Below are positions 1-13,240 of a stretch of DNA of 64,000 nucleotides, in pieces. The stretch comes from Diprion similis (Eukaryota > Arthropoda > Insecta > Hymenoptera > Diprionidae). The notes beneath the pieces are model-generated. The model ran no database searches, had not been told where the DNA came from, and saw only the letters and a list, made by a program, of their open reading frames with translations. Position numbers and translations under genes: made by a program. Positions within the stretch are counted from its first letter, which is position 1, and each line of letters starts with the position of its first letter. The stretch lies in assembly GCF_021155765.1 (NCBI RefSeq), contig NC_060105.1:930001-994000 (forward strand), given 5' to 3'.

Positions 1-773
1 GAAAAAATTAATGTCGAAGCTGATGATGAAAAAAATACTACTAATACAACCAGCAATATTGTAGAACCTGGATCATCGCCTCCCTTGTCTGAGAAACAGT
101 AAGAGATTGGTCATTATTTGTGTAAAGCCCCTTACAATATAAAAATAGCAATAAAAAAACAAAAAAGTTCGTAACTGCCGTAGTTCTAACTACTTTCAAA
201 ATTATTTTACAGGGAAATAATGGATCATCAAAAAACTATTGACAGTGCCAACAAAGATCCACCTATCAAGCCGAAGGGAGAGTCGAGCTCAGCTCCTGAT
301 CCAACCGAAAGTCAAATCATCCATGAAGATACAGGTTCTAAATACGAGAGAACTTTCATCACATTTGAAAATGACCGGCTTTTTACAGAAGCTTTCAAAC
401 GTACACCTGCTCCTCGGCCCTCACTAAAATCTCTCTGCGCAATTACGAGGTACAGACTTTCTACATTCATGTATTACTCTTGAAGCTTATTGTTTTGAAA
501 GAGTTAACTATTAATACAATGTATTTTGTGAATGATTTCAGACTTCCTGCACGGTATATGGATCCAGTGACACAGCTACCATACAGAAATATACAAATGT
601 TTAGAATATTAAGAGAAGCGTATTATCAACAACTGGAATCTCGTGCAGAGACAAATGATGCTACTCAGAATCCTGAATTGGCACGGTGGCTTGAATGGCG
701 ACAAAAAAACCGACGTAATAATAACAGAAATACGGTTCGTCTGGAACCTGCTTCAGTGTCGCAGGCATCTTAG
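1..773 (+). CDS. VPS72: VPS72 / YL-1 homologue, 3' end (5' part outside window)
   Basis: YL-1 is a subunit of the SRCAP/SWR1 and Tip60 chromatin-remodelling complexes and binds histone H2A.Z-H2B in the nucleus. Three coding segments join in phase: 1-98, 213-449 and 542-773, with GT donors at 99 and 450 and AG acceptors ending at 212 and 541. The 188 visible residues begin with an acidic, low-complexity stretch and end in a YL1 C-terminal domain: a 'TFITFENDRLF' strand, then 'LCAITRLPARYMDPVTQLPY' and 'ILREAYYQQLE'. The LPARY-DP-T-LPY core is the hallmark of that domain and is formed only when the intron at 450-541 is removed. The N-terminal H2A.Z-binding part lies upstream of the window. The protein ends with a basic, Asn-rich tail. 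Identification rests on recalled family motifs and is fairly secure. Confidence 0.88.
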
Positions 774-1101
774 CTGATCCTTCTCGTCAATCGCTATTCC
801 TTGTAGCCTTGAACATTCTTTTGTCATATGATTTGACGTGCCACTGGATAATTTTATCAAATGCCTGCTGCAGTATTTTGGTACGGAAAGGAGAATGAAA
901 ATCAAAAACCCGAAGCAATTTACTACACTTTCTCTTTTGAAAATGAGGAAATTGCTGCTACTCTGTTGGGTAAATGAGATCCTTCGGAAGATTTTAAGAA
1001 ATGGGATTGGATAGTAAAAAAATCTATTTTTCAAACGAATGGAACGAGTTTCAATGGTTTTTATTGTTTTTTTTTCTTTTAATTTTTATCATTTTTTTTT
1101 T

Positions 1102-1107
1102 AATAAA
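1102..1107 (+). promoter_or_regulatory. Polyadenylation signal of the VPS72 gene
   Basis: A canonical AATAAA lies about 330 bases after the VPS72 stop codon, in T-rich 3' UTR sequence. It is the first perfect hexamer downstream. Use of this site is inferred. Confidence 0.5.
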
Positions 1108-2609
1108 GCTTTGCCACTTCACATTATCTAGTAGAATAAGTTAAAGTTTTTCTGTTTTCATATTATTTATTGCTAAAATGCAAATTTATCATTTACCTAC
1201 ATGGATTGAATCAGGAAACCACAATCAGCACTAAGACGTTTTCTATTTGATACAACGAAAGAGACGTCTTTATTTCAATATGAATAAAATTAAATGTGTA
1301 GAAAAAAAAATTAAGTATGTAATTGTAATTAATAATAAGGTTAGTAAATTACGCATATCATAAGGTTTTCATAACAGTGTGTTTAATTTCTTCATTTTTT
1401 TTTTTCAAGATTTTTTTCCTTCATTTCTTCTAAAGCATGTTTCGTATAATAATTAGGATTTGTTAATCTCTCGTGTAGTGCGCGAAGTCTAGACATATCA
1501 ATTTCCACAACGATTTTATTCGCTGTTGCCTTTGCTTCGATTTATTTCATTCACTTCAAGTCATTCTATTTTACGACAAAGATGGTTCCCGCAATCCGCA
1601 ACGCGTCTACACGCGTATCAAACCAATCCATCACTTATCTGTACACACTCAAAATATCTTCCTGGTCGCATTCTTAAATTAAATTTAAATATCTACGTGA
1701 AATTGTTCATTGTTTTTTACCTTTGTTTTTTCTTTTTTAATTGATAGATATTTCACACGATTCTGGACACGAAGCTGTTTGTAAAAATAAACTCGAAAAG
1801 CATACAGTTTAGTGCTTGCGCGTATCATTTTATTTTAATTCTACTACGTGCGCGCGAGAGCAAGTAGTGATCAACATGGAGTCATTCCCATCTTCGTCGT
1901 TTCTTCTTTATTGATATTTAGTATTTCTATTACGACGTCTGCTCTGCACAATTATCATCATAATTGTGTTATTATTTATAAATTGTTTATAGTATATGTA
2001 CTCGTGATCATCACACTATGCGTAGAGAAGAATAATTATATATGTATTACAAAGAAGCGGTAATACAACATTTAATTATCATAACGTAATATATATATAT
2101 ATATACATACATATATGTATAATAGTGTAGATATATATGTGTATATATATGTATATGTATAGTAGTAAATAAGACAAATTTAAATAGAGGGCAGAATGGT
2201 GTGCCGGCCACGGTGTATTCTTTATCTTGTACGTCGCTTTTTTGGGAGGATTGCATCTTTTTCTGCCTTTTAAACCAATAGACCAAAAAAAGATCTACGC
2301 CTATACAAGATCGACCATATAGTCTTAGTCCACGTCCTACCACGCACCCGCTGTACCTACCACCAGTCACCACTCTCTCCCTCCAGCCCACCATGTAACC
2401 GCTTCTGAAAAATTGGAATGATATCAAAATGCTCCAGAAAGTAGACGGAAACAGTAGAAAAATGAACTTAAATTACTGAAATGCAAGATTGTTTATAGTT
2501 TGTTTCAGGTAATGATTGGAAATTTATCAGATAAAGAATAATTAGACAATGAATTATCATAGTAGAATCAATTTTACAAAGCCACTCACATAGAAAGCAG
2601 TAAGGCGAG
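1108..2609. other. Spacer between convergent VPS72 and Rab11
   Basis: The region is AT-rich, with no ORF that has recognisable protein features. It should hold the 3' UTRs of both neighbouring genes, which converge here. The only obvious structure is the AT microsatellite at 2088-2160. Confidence 0.5.
2088..2160. repeat. AT-rich microsatellite
   Basis: Imperfect (AT)n interrupted by AC and GT dinucleotides, within the VPS72-Rab11 spacer. Confidence 0.85.
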
Positions 2610-4713
<2,104 letters not shown>

Positions 4714-5823
4714 CTCCGCGGTAGCGACGAACTCCTCCCTTGGTTTCGTTGCGGACGACGACGACGTTTGTTCCTCTACCTCCGTTCACGGACACGCAAG
4801 AAATATTCCGACGTCGCTGCCTCTGTATTTATCTACAAAAGCGTCACAGTTTTTCCAGTGATTTATCGATGACCACCGATTATCGATCGGTATATTATTT
4901 ACGCAGCCTGCACGGGTGTTTATTTAAAAAATTACTTCGACTGGACGGTTCCCAGTCTAAAATAATACAATTAATTATTTTCTTCCTTTCAATTTAACTG
5001 TACAATATGGCCTCCTTTCTACGCCCCTCCAAACCGACATCCCGCGCTTGCGCGGAACCTGACAACAACTTCTTTACACGCATGCGTTGCGTTATTGCGA
5101 TGACACGATGATGAGCAACGTCAAGATGACAGATCGCGCATATATTGCATGTTTTTTGCTTTTATATCACTCGTTGGTATCAATATTATTCCAAAGTCTT
5201 AACTGAATGCAGGGAGACTTGAGAGTAGAATTGAAACATCATAGAGTTCGCTGCAATTAAGCTGTAAATTAGACATATTTTTCAAATTATTATGCTGTGT
5301 AATCAGTGTCCAATAATCACGCGGCACATGTCCATCGATGACACTTCAGATAATAAATGCGCTGTTCCGGATTGATAACTATCGAGACATTCCAACCCAA
5401 GGCGTGTCAATATAAAATGATGTATGGTAGAGTTTGATAGGTCTGTTAAAGCGAGCCTCAATCTGCTGTTTGTGTTAAAAATTGAAAATATTATTTCCTT
5501 TGTTCTATACGATTTCAAAATCCAAATTTCCGTCTTTCCTCCGTCCATGATCTTCACTTTCATTCGCAGCTGCATTGGCAAATTTATTCTGCGTATAATC
5601 AGTAGATTTTACGAGCTTTTGCATATATGAGTTTCATAAAATGTCCATCAAAATATCAATCTAAAGAATGCATCAAATATGTTTATACACCGCTTAATTG
5701 ACTAGAGAATTGCAATTTTCCTGGCTGTTTTGGATGGTTTTAAGAACGCGGGTCAAGTACGCCGGGGGATGAGTGGCGCCGTCTCGTCCAACGTCCGCAC
5801 TTCGCTACGTGATGGAGTTCAAG
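4714..5823. other. Divergent intergenic region between Rab11 (-) and RpL15 (+)
   Basis: It should contain the Rab11 5' UTR and promoter (left) and the RpL15 promoter (right). Around 4861-4890 two ATCGAT-containing sites sit close together and resemble the DREF-type element used by many insect housekeeping promoters; this is suggestive only. The ORFs at 4740-4997 and 5303-5630 have no recognisable features. Confidence 0.4.
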
Positions 5824-5854
5824 TCCTTTCCTTTTCTGTTTCGGATTGCGAGGG
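5824..5854 (+). promoter_or_regulatory. TOP-type transcription start and 5' UTR exon 1 of RpL15
   Basis: A pyrimidine run (CCTTTCCTTTTCTGTTTC, 5824-5841) is followed by a short non-coding exon ending at 5854 before a strong GTGAGT donor. This layout matches ribosomal-protein genes: transcription starts at a C within a terminal oligopyrimidine tract, which makes translation responsive to growth signals. The matching acceptor is at 6451-6452, nine bases before the ATG. The exact start nucleotide is inferred. Confidence 0.65.
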
Positions 5855-6297
5855 GTGAGTCGGACATATTCTTGAATAATCGTAATTTATCCAAGACATC
5901 ACAGCTTCCAGTGAACTTTTATCGTTTGATTTTGCGCCGTTAAACGTTTTCCCTCATTCTCTTTGCAATAGTTTTCAATTCGCAAGGCAATACGAAAAAG
6001 TCTTACTCCGTTTGTGCTTTTAGGTTATCCAACGCACAAGTGTAACAATTAATCGTACACAGCTAGCGGCAAATATATTCTGCAATGAGTACCGAACAGC
6101 GATTGTTTCTCTCTGCTTGAGATAAAATATTTTCAGTTATTTCGTCAATAAGCTTATTTGATCACTGGTGAATCTATTTTCCGATTAAGCAGTTTTTACG
6201 TATGTCTTGAAAGTTGACAGTAAACCGCGTGTTGAACGCATGCATGGTTGTTTCGTTCGAATAGTTATGGAGATAGTACAATATTTGTAGCTTCCAA

Positions 6298-6377
6298 TAT
6301 TTTTATGATGATTGGGCATGCACCACTCTGATGCCGAGTGAATTGAGAAAAATTACCCTTATTTCTTCTGAAAAATA
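6298..6377 (+). ncRNA. Box C/D snoRNA in RpL15 intron 1 (18S G-methylation guide)
   Basis: C box ATGATGA is at 6305-6311, D' box CTGA at 6328-6331 and D box CTGA at 6368-6371. The ends pair in a 6-bp terminal stem, TATTTT (6298-6303) with AAAATA (6372-6377). The sequence just before the D' box, GGGCATGCACCACT (6314-6327), has a 10-base run complementary to the conserved 18S rRNA segment GTGGTGCATG. By the box D+5 rule it would methylate a G in that segment, the site I match to human 18S Gm1447 (SNORD127) and the fly Me18S-G1358 family. The rRNA sequence and site numbers are from memory. The guide before box D was not assigned. Confidence 0.75.
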
Positions 6378-6461
6378 ACTGTTCATTCAAGATCGCTTAT
6401 GCATGTTTAATTGAATTGTTATCAAGAATATGTTTTTCTTTTCTTACACCAGGGAATCAAG

Positions 6462-7659
6462 ATGGGTGCATACAAATATATGCAAGAGCTGTACCGTAAG
6501 AAGCAGAGCGATGTGCTCCGTTTCTTGCTGAGAGTTAGATGCTGGCAGTATCGTCAACTCACCAAAATGCATCGTGCTCCCAGGCCTTCTCGTCCTGACA
6601 AAGCTCGCCGCTTGGGATACAAGGCTAAACAAGGTATGTATGCAATTTTATATTTTTGGATAGACAAATTCATATTTCCGATTACAAAATTTTTATTTTC
6701 TGTGATGAACTGTACATGCACCACTCCTACTGAACCGTGGGGATATGTACCGTCTGATGAAAATTTTTCAATAACATTGTTATGTCTGCATATCCGACAT
6801 ACTGTCATTTAATTTTTATAAATATTGATCATTAATAAAAGTTCTTAAATTCTGGCAGGCTTTGTTATCTTCAGAATTCGTGTGCGACGTGGAGGTCGTA
6901 AACGTCCTGTACCCAAAGGTGCTACCTTCGGTAAACCCAAAAGTCACGGTGTGAACCAACTCAAGCCCACACGTAAACTGCAGTCCATTGCTGAGGTAAG
7001 AATTGCGATATCAAGTTACAAAACTACAATAATATTGTGAAGTCAAAAAATTGATTCAAATCTTGCAATAATGACCCGCTTACTTTGTGTCTTACAGGAG
7101 CGTGTCGGTCGCCGCTGTGGAGGACTGCGTGTGCTGAACAGCTACTGGGTAGCTCAAGATTCATCGTACAAATACTACGAAATCATTCTCGTTGACCCTG
7201 CACACAAGGTAAAAATTCGTACTGACGTAATTGTGAAATTTTCAAATATAGACAAAAAAAAGATATTCTTTTTCTGTTTAAAAACAATCACGATCGCCCC
7301 AGTGATATGATGATAATCATTTTTCTAGCATTGAAACTGATGATGTTTTTGCTTCCTTGGATGTCTGATTACTTGGTGGCCTATCGTATATCATAGTGTC
7401 AATATTTTGTTTTACCTCTTATTCTCCGTGTTCTTAATTTTTAACCGCATATTATTTTCCACAGGCAATTCGCAATGATCCAAAGGTGAACTGGATCTGT
7501 AACGCAGTACAGAAACATCGCGAGCTGCGCGGAAAGACCTCAGTAGGCAGAAGTTCACGTGGATTAGGAAAGGGTCATCGTTACTCACAGACGATCGGTG
7601 GATCGCGTCGCGCCGCCTGGTTGAGAAGAAACTCACTCTCGCTGCGCCGAAAGCGTTAA
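6462..7659 (+). CDS. RpL15: 60S ribosomal protein L15 (eL15)
   Basis: eL15 is a structural protein of the large ribosomal subunit. Coding exons 6462-6633, 6859-6995, 7098-7208 and 7465-7659 join in phase to 204 residues, identical to the usual family length. The protein starts [18 protein letters not shown], continues with [20 protein letters not shown] and [15 protein letters not shown], and ends in SLSLRRKR, all highly conserved eL15 segments. A non-coding first exon (about 5824-5854) splices to 6453. Introns 1, 2 and 4 each contain a box C/D snoRNA, whereas the 102-base intron 3 appears empty; hosting snoRNAs is typical of ribosomal-protein genes. A polyadenylation signal follows at 7757. 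Confidence 0.97.
6695..6764 (+). ncRNA. Box C/D snoRNA in RpL15 intron 2
   Basis: C box GTGATGA (6702-6708) and D box CTGA (6754-6757) are enclosed by a perfect 6-bp terminal stem, ATTTTC (6695-6700) with GAAAAT (6759-6764). An internal CTGA is at 6730-6733. The 11 bases CATGCACCACT (6715-6725) are identical to the 18S-complementary guide of the intron 1 snoRNA, but here they end four bases short of the internal CTGA, directly before CCTA, which could be a degenerate D' box. The guide before box D (GATATGTACCGT) was not matched to a target. It is probably a diverged duplicate of the intron 1 snoRNA. Confidence 0.62.
7299..7376 (+). ncRNA. Box C/D snoRNA in RpL15 intron 4 (U14-type 18S guide)
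   Basis: C box ATGATGA is at 7307-7313, an internal CTGATGATG (possible D'/C') at 7337-7345 and D box CTGA at 7365-7368. The termini CCAGTGAT (7299-7306) and ATTACTTGG (7368-7376) can pair with one bulge. The sequence before box D, CTTCCTTGGATGT, is a 13-base perfect complement of the conserved 18S segment ACATCCAAGGAAG. The box D+5 rule targets the C in ACAUC, equivalent to human 18S Cm462, the U14/SNORD14 site. The second U14 element, which base-pairs near the 18S 5' end, is not seen, so this may be a U14-like methylation guide rather than full U14. Target assignment relies on remembered rRNA sequence. Confidence 0.78.
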
Positions 7660-7756
7660 ACACGTGCTTAGCGTTATTTTTTCGGTGTTTTTTCGCGCGA
7701 GTCGTGATCCGTTATCGTACATACGTTATTCAGAATGTGTTGGTAACAGTCATGAG

Positions 7757-7762
7757 AATAAA
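7757..7762 (+). promoter_or_regulatory. Polyadenylation signal of RpL15
   Basis: AATAAA lies 98 bases after the RpL15 stop codon. The short 3' UTR is typical of ribosomal-protein mRNAs. Confidence 0.75.
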
Positions 7763-8155
7763 CACCATTTTACTATAAAGTCACAACGATATCTTTACCT
7801 TTCATCCTTTACGTGATAGATTATTTCCGGTACAGGCGGAAAATTAGCATTCTTCAAGATTGATTCCAGATTTCGCCGTGGATTCAAACCTGTTGGATCT
7901 AATACGAGTTTCGATCGAATTCCGATGCGATGCGGTTCATAGTATCAATTTTCGTGATTCGCTTACTTACTTGCTGGGTTTTCCGTAGGAGGAGAACGAG
8001 CCGGCGTTACGTCGTGGATATCTTATCAATCTACTGATTATATAATGAGATAACATACACTTTACCCATGTTAAATTAATAATGCATAGTGCCTAGACAC
8101 TCTCGGTCGCAGAATTAACCTTTTTCTTCTGAAGATATTATCAAGTTGAAACAAG
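7763..8155. other. Short spacer, 5' region of the DM9 gene
   Basis: No ORF of note. It should contain the DM9 gene promoter and 5' UTR. A pyrimidine-rich stretch before GAAG (8119-8135) resembles an acceptor, so a 5' UTR intron is possible. Confidence 0.3.
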
Positions 8156-10420
8156 ATGGGACAGAGCTGTTGTACTAGCGATGATCCAAACGAACACCTT
8201 CCATACCAGCAACAAGACACGATAATTTATATAGATGGACGTGAAGGTAAATCAAGAGATTTTTTTTTTACATTTCAAATCAGAAACATGAGAAAATTTG
8301 AGAGATTACTCTCCCTTTGTATGTTTCATTTCTGAAGATCATTTCACCTCGATAAAATAGCAATCAAAGGCGAACTCGTGTATTTAATTTTCAAGTACGT
8401 GATCTTCGTCTCTCTCTCACGTGGTGAAGTGATCATGGAGAGGAAAATTTGCACTTTTTACCATCTACTAGAAGGTACATACATCCAGGTATCGTTGATT
8501 GTAATCGTCCTAGTTTCTGTGGGCCTGAAAGAACGTTGGCAACGATCATCTCCAAACATTTCCACCAGTGCGTCAAGTTAGCTGCCAACTTGATTTCCGA
8601 GGAACTGAAACTAGGAGGGTCAGAATCAACTGCACCCAGGTGTTCGTGTATTGTATACATATGCTCGTACATACACTTGCATACAAACGTGTTAACGGAT
8701 CCTAAAGATAAGATAGGGGTTTTCCCTAGAGATGTGGGGCAAGTCGAGAATCTCATTCTGATAAGAAATTAGTCTGGTTGGTGTGATTCTACATTGCGGA
8801 GGTGCATTTTATTGAGCGAGAAGAAAATTTTTCACAATGTCAGGTAATTAAAAACTCCGCCAGATAAAGATTTCTTACTAGAAAAATAATTGTAAAATAA
8901 TGCTGAATATTTATTTACCGTAAAAGGTAGTATTATAATACATTTTGAAAAATAGATTCTACGTCGTACATTCTTGGATGATATCGTGAAAATGAATGAT
9001 CCTCACGTGTGTATGTGTACCACTAAAGTGTCCTAAGTGCTTGTGTGCATTAATTTAAATAAATTAATAATACATCGAAATATATCGAAGTACAGTATTT
9101 TCACAGCGAATATGTCTTGTATAAGTACACATCTTGGATGTTATAAATTATTCTGCAATTACACCTTAATTGGTATGTTACATATAAACTAGATTATATT
9201 TATTCTAGATCCTTGTGCATTGAATATAAATTGATATAGTTGCACAGGCAGTCTAGATAACTTATCTGTTAAATATTTCAAATCCTCAGAGAAATGGTGA
9301 TAATTATTACTGTTAGTATTGTTATCATGAAAAAATCTTAGAGACAAAAAAATTCCGCGCTGTCGATTCATTCTGATTGCTGGGCATCGATAAGTGAATT
9401 TATATCTCTCATCAATCTCATTGCAAATACCTTCGATGCGATTATATCAGGTAAAAAACCATTATATGAATCAGCCTGCAGCCAACTCAAGCGATTCTTT
9501 TCTCTGCGTATTATATCAGTAACGATCAGAATGAAACCCATTAATCATCAGCCTACAGATGGGTCAGCCGTTCTGCAGGACGTCCTCTGCCCGAAACTGC
9601 TATCCGGGGAGGAAGAGATCAAGACGGAAGTGAAATTTACGTAGGGCGGGCTTTTCACGAGGGAGACATGATTCCTGCAAAAATAATACCTGCTAAAGGG
9701 ATAGCCTTTGTATGTTGGAACGGCCAAGAGCATCCTAAGGACGAATACGAGGTGCGTTTTATCACTAGCAATACGACAGGGGTTCTGGAGACGGAATCCT
9801 ACTATCGACACTTACCGATATTTTACCCACATTCAAACTCATCTACGCGACGACGTCACAGCGATCGACTCTTGCTGTACCGACCCGAAGGTCAAAACCG
9901 CAATGTCTTACCAACAATTTTATCAACCGTAGATCAAGCCATCGCTGATAAGGGTTTGAGTCTGGGTAAGATGTCGGTAAGTGTCAGTAGTAGAAATCTG
10001 TCCAGAACTCCCCTTGTATAGCTACTTTTATCGCTCCTTCGCTATCAGCAACTTGTTGCCCGGCGTAAACGACGAATACTTACAGTAGACGACGTTAACA
10101 TATTTTCCTTCAGGTACTGTGCCAAGGCGAGTTTGCTTGGGAATTTTGCAGTGCCGGGTCTATTCCTCCGGATGGTGTTGTCGCGGGACAAACTGCCGAC
10201 GGCGAGCCTCTCTACGTTGGACGCGTCCTTCACAAAGGATCTCAAACCATTGGCAAGGTCCGTAAATATACTCTGAATCTGGGTTCTGAATTTTTTCGCA
10301 TTCTTTCACTCGTCCAATACGTTGTTTTTACAGGTCCAAGCGAGTCACGGTTGTCTTTACATCCCCTTCGACGGCGAGGAGCTTTCATTCACGGACTACG
10401 AAGTATTGGTTCTCCATTAA
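8156..10420 (+). CDS. DM9-repeat protein (two DM9 domains)
   Basis: Exons 8156-8246, 9552-9751, 10114-10257 and 10334-10420 join in phase to 173 residues. Exon 1 encodes MGQSCCTSDD, a Gly2/Cys start that could carry lipid. Exon 2 supplies the first DM9 repeat: YRWVSR, then 'DGSEIYVGRAFHEGDMIPAK' and ending EHPKDEYE. Exons 3 and 4 give the second repeat: VLCQGEFAWEF, then GEPLYVGRVLHKGSQTIGK and FTDYEVLVLH before TAA. Two tandem DM9 units are usual for arthropod members; some such proteins in other animals are mannose-binding recognition factors, but no activity can be read from this sequence. The acceptor CAG at 9549-9551 was chosen because the one at 9556-9558 breaks the reading frame. An ATTAAA hexamer follows near 10556. 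Confidence 0.85.
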
Positions 10421-11344
10421 CATCAATCGGAAGGAATTACAATTGCATTACTCGAAAAATTATTTTCTATTCGTTCGCAAGTGACTATTTAATGATGACC
10501 GACGTATATTCGATACATATTCTTTCAAATTCCCGTATCAAGTAGCATGTTTATGTATTAAACGTTTTTCAGCAAAGTTGAGAACAACGTGTAAATACCA
10601 ATTCAATGATTCATCAAATTCATATTAATTGTCGTCCCGCCTCCTGCGCCTGAAATCACGCACGCCTCGTCACTGAGTACATATTGCTATTCAGGCAAAT
10701 CAAAATAGGATGTTTATCGCTGTAGGTATGTATGTAATACATACATGCAGTCACTTATAGTAGCGGATGAATTAATTATCAAAAAATAATTATTTCGGCC
10801 TTGATTATTCCGGAACTGTAAACATAAAACAACCACAATAATAATGATAATAATAATAATCTAGTATCAGAAAACCCTCTGTGGTCAACGTCCGACGATT
10901 CGTTTAATAATGCGAAATAATCTGGAGTTCCGAACGAATGATATATTACTGTGGTACAGGTAGTTGAGCATTTTTTTTTTTTTAGCTTTTTTTTTTAGCT
11001 TTTTTTTTCTCCTGTGCCAAATCAGATTTAGTAGCATAACTTTGTACGATGTCTGTAATTATATTATGATCAAAGCATATCCAGGCGGAACTACGCAGTT
11101 CCAACTTGATTCTTCCATCACACGTCGGCTACTGACAGTATTAGAATCATCATGCTTCAAAAGAATAATGTTACGCTGAACTTACAAAAAACGAACCGGT
11201 ACTCAGAAGTTGTTTCTAAGACTAATAAATTATACCAGGATGACGCTTAACGTTGCTTCTGTACCCGGTACCATCCAAATACCTAATTCTCTGCTTCAAA
11301 TTGCTCGTGATCAAGCGGTCGACTACGTCACTTAAATGGTACAA

Positions 11345-11480
11345 AAATTATGTTTACCAATGTTAAAGCGAAAATTGACGTGGCTATCAGTGTATTTGAT
11401 TATCCTCAAGCATTAATTGTTCTCCGAAAATTTTTAGAGCTATACTAATTTTGGTGTACCGATATTTTTCTTGATTACAC
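11345..11480 (+). repeat. Diverged dispersed repeat, copy 1
   Basis: Shares about 70 bases of clear similarity with 12005-12110, including TTAATTG-TCT-CGAAAA, TTAGAGCTAT and the perfect TACCGATATTTTTCTTGATTA. Probably the remains of an interspersed element; the family is unknown. Confidence 0.6.
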
Positions 11481-12004
11481 CGCTCAACAAAAAAAATAAT
11501 TCATTATTGTGCCTGGGTTGAATGGTGATTATTTTTTTATTTGTCATGCTTCAAAACAATGGAAAAATATATATATATACTTCTCTAAAAATTTGCTTTT
11601 GTAGTCCTGGGAAAAATAATAACGGTTTCAGAATTAGGATTTGTGTACGTGATTATTATATGTTAAGTGACATTAAACAGATGAAAATTATTATTTTTTA
11701 AAAAAGCTTGATTTTGCAGCCAGGATATAAAATTGTTTCGAAATCGAAGAAAATCTATAATTTCAATTATTCAGCTAATAAAAAATCGAAAAAACATTAT
11801 TTGTTTACAAAAGTAATTTAAATGAAAAACTGAACTTCGCTTAATTGTTATTTCTAGTAAACGTTTGAAAATATATGTAATTTTCCTTAAAATCCGAAAT
11901 ACCGTTACGGTTTCTACAAAAGCAAACTTTATCTAATGAAACGATTTTTTCTCTTATGAGCTACGTGGACGAAATCAAAATTTGACATCTATAACCCAAA
12001 CTCA

Positions 12005-12110
12005 AAATTCGTTTTGACCGATGTTATCTCCCAAACATTAATTGCTCTTCGAAAATTCTTAGAGCTATGTCGTCAGCGCCGGTTCGTACCGATATTTTTC
12101 TTGATTATCT
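12005..12110 (+). repeat. Diverged dispersed repeat, copy 2
   Basis: Same orientation as 11345-11480. The two copies keep the order of all shared blocks and differ by substitutions and a small insertion after AGAGCTATG. Confidence 0.6.
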
Positions 12111-13204
12111 TCAAGTGTTCCGTTCCGATTGTGAGTACATATAACCAAAAATCTGATAATACTGTAGCAAGTGTTCAGGAAAATTCTCACAACTTTCCAC
12201 AGCTCAATTTGTCAACAAGGAAGTAGGCGTTGGGTTTTATTTAAATATAGGTACCTATATATGGTGACACAAATATTGCACGTATACAATCACGCGTTAA
12301 CCCACCGGAGCAAGACATTATGATTTAAATTTGGTCACGCTTCGTCCAATAGCATAATACCAGCTACGGCATCGCGCGATCACTTTCGCGTACGCTTAAC
12401 GATCCGTGCCGTACTTTTACGGTGCCTAGAAACTGCTAGCTGATTTTCTAGATCTATTCGATGTCGGTAACCGCAGATTCAATTATCCTTCGCTTAACAT
12501 CGCAGATAGTGAATGAATTTTGCATTTTTATGTCCAACAATTTAACTGCAGCTCGTGCCGCAGTACAATCATTATTGCAGTATTTTTTCTCCTCGTTTAA
12601 AAACTCTACATTTTTGTTTCCAGATTCATTAAGCGACACTAAGACCATAAAAAATAGTGAGGCGTAAATAAACAATGTCGTAAACTAACTTCCAAGTATG
12701 TGCATATAAAATAAAAGATAACTGAGCCGCGAAGGCTACGGAGATATTGTTCTTTAAATCCTACGTGGTAATGCGAAAATAAATCAATCACCATCACCAT
12801 TGCAGTATACATATAGCGTATACCAAAGGTATGCGTGTGTCCGTGAATGGCACGATTGTATTGCATAAGAGTGAGAAAACAAGAGCGAAAAATATATGAT
12901 GAAAAAAAAAAAAATTTCAATTATATCTTACACGTAACTTGTGGGAGCTGATAACTTCAATGGAAACCGCAAATTAATAGATTGAAATACTTGTAAATTA
13001 CAATAGATGTCGAAAAATAAAACTTTCCGCTTAAACTGTTTGATGACAAAGTGCAAACAGTTGTAAAGTATGACATTATTTCTGTTGACACTTTTCATTA
13101 ACGATGAGTATCACTCGTTTTATAAATACGAGATTCGCGATGCTGCGACGATTGCCAAAAACATGGGAGGTTCTGCATGGTCGACATGAATTCACGCGTA
13201 TTAC

Positions 13205-13240
13205 GTATACATATATATATATATATATATACATATATAC
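13205..13240. repeat. AT microsatellite
   Basis: A run of TA dinucleotides bounded by ATACAT motifs. Confidence 0.85.

Noticed and set aside
4740-4997. 85-codon ORF on the plus strand by the Rab11 start
   Set aside because: Lies in the expected Rab11 5' UTR and promoter, opposite strand, with low-complexity Thr run and no features.
8433-8772. Overlapping ORFs of 107 codons on both strands in the DM9 intron
   Set aside because: The two mirror each other in the same DNA and have no family features; the DM9 exons join in phase without any exon here.
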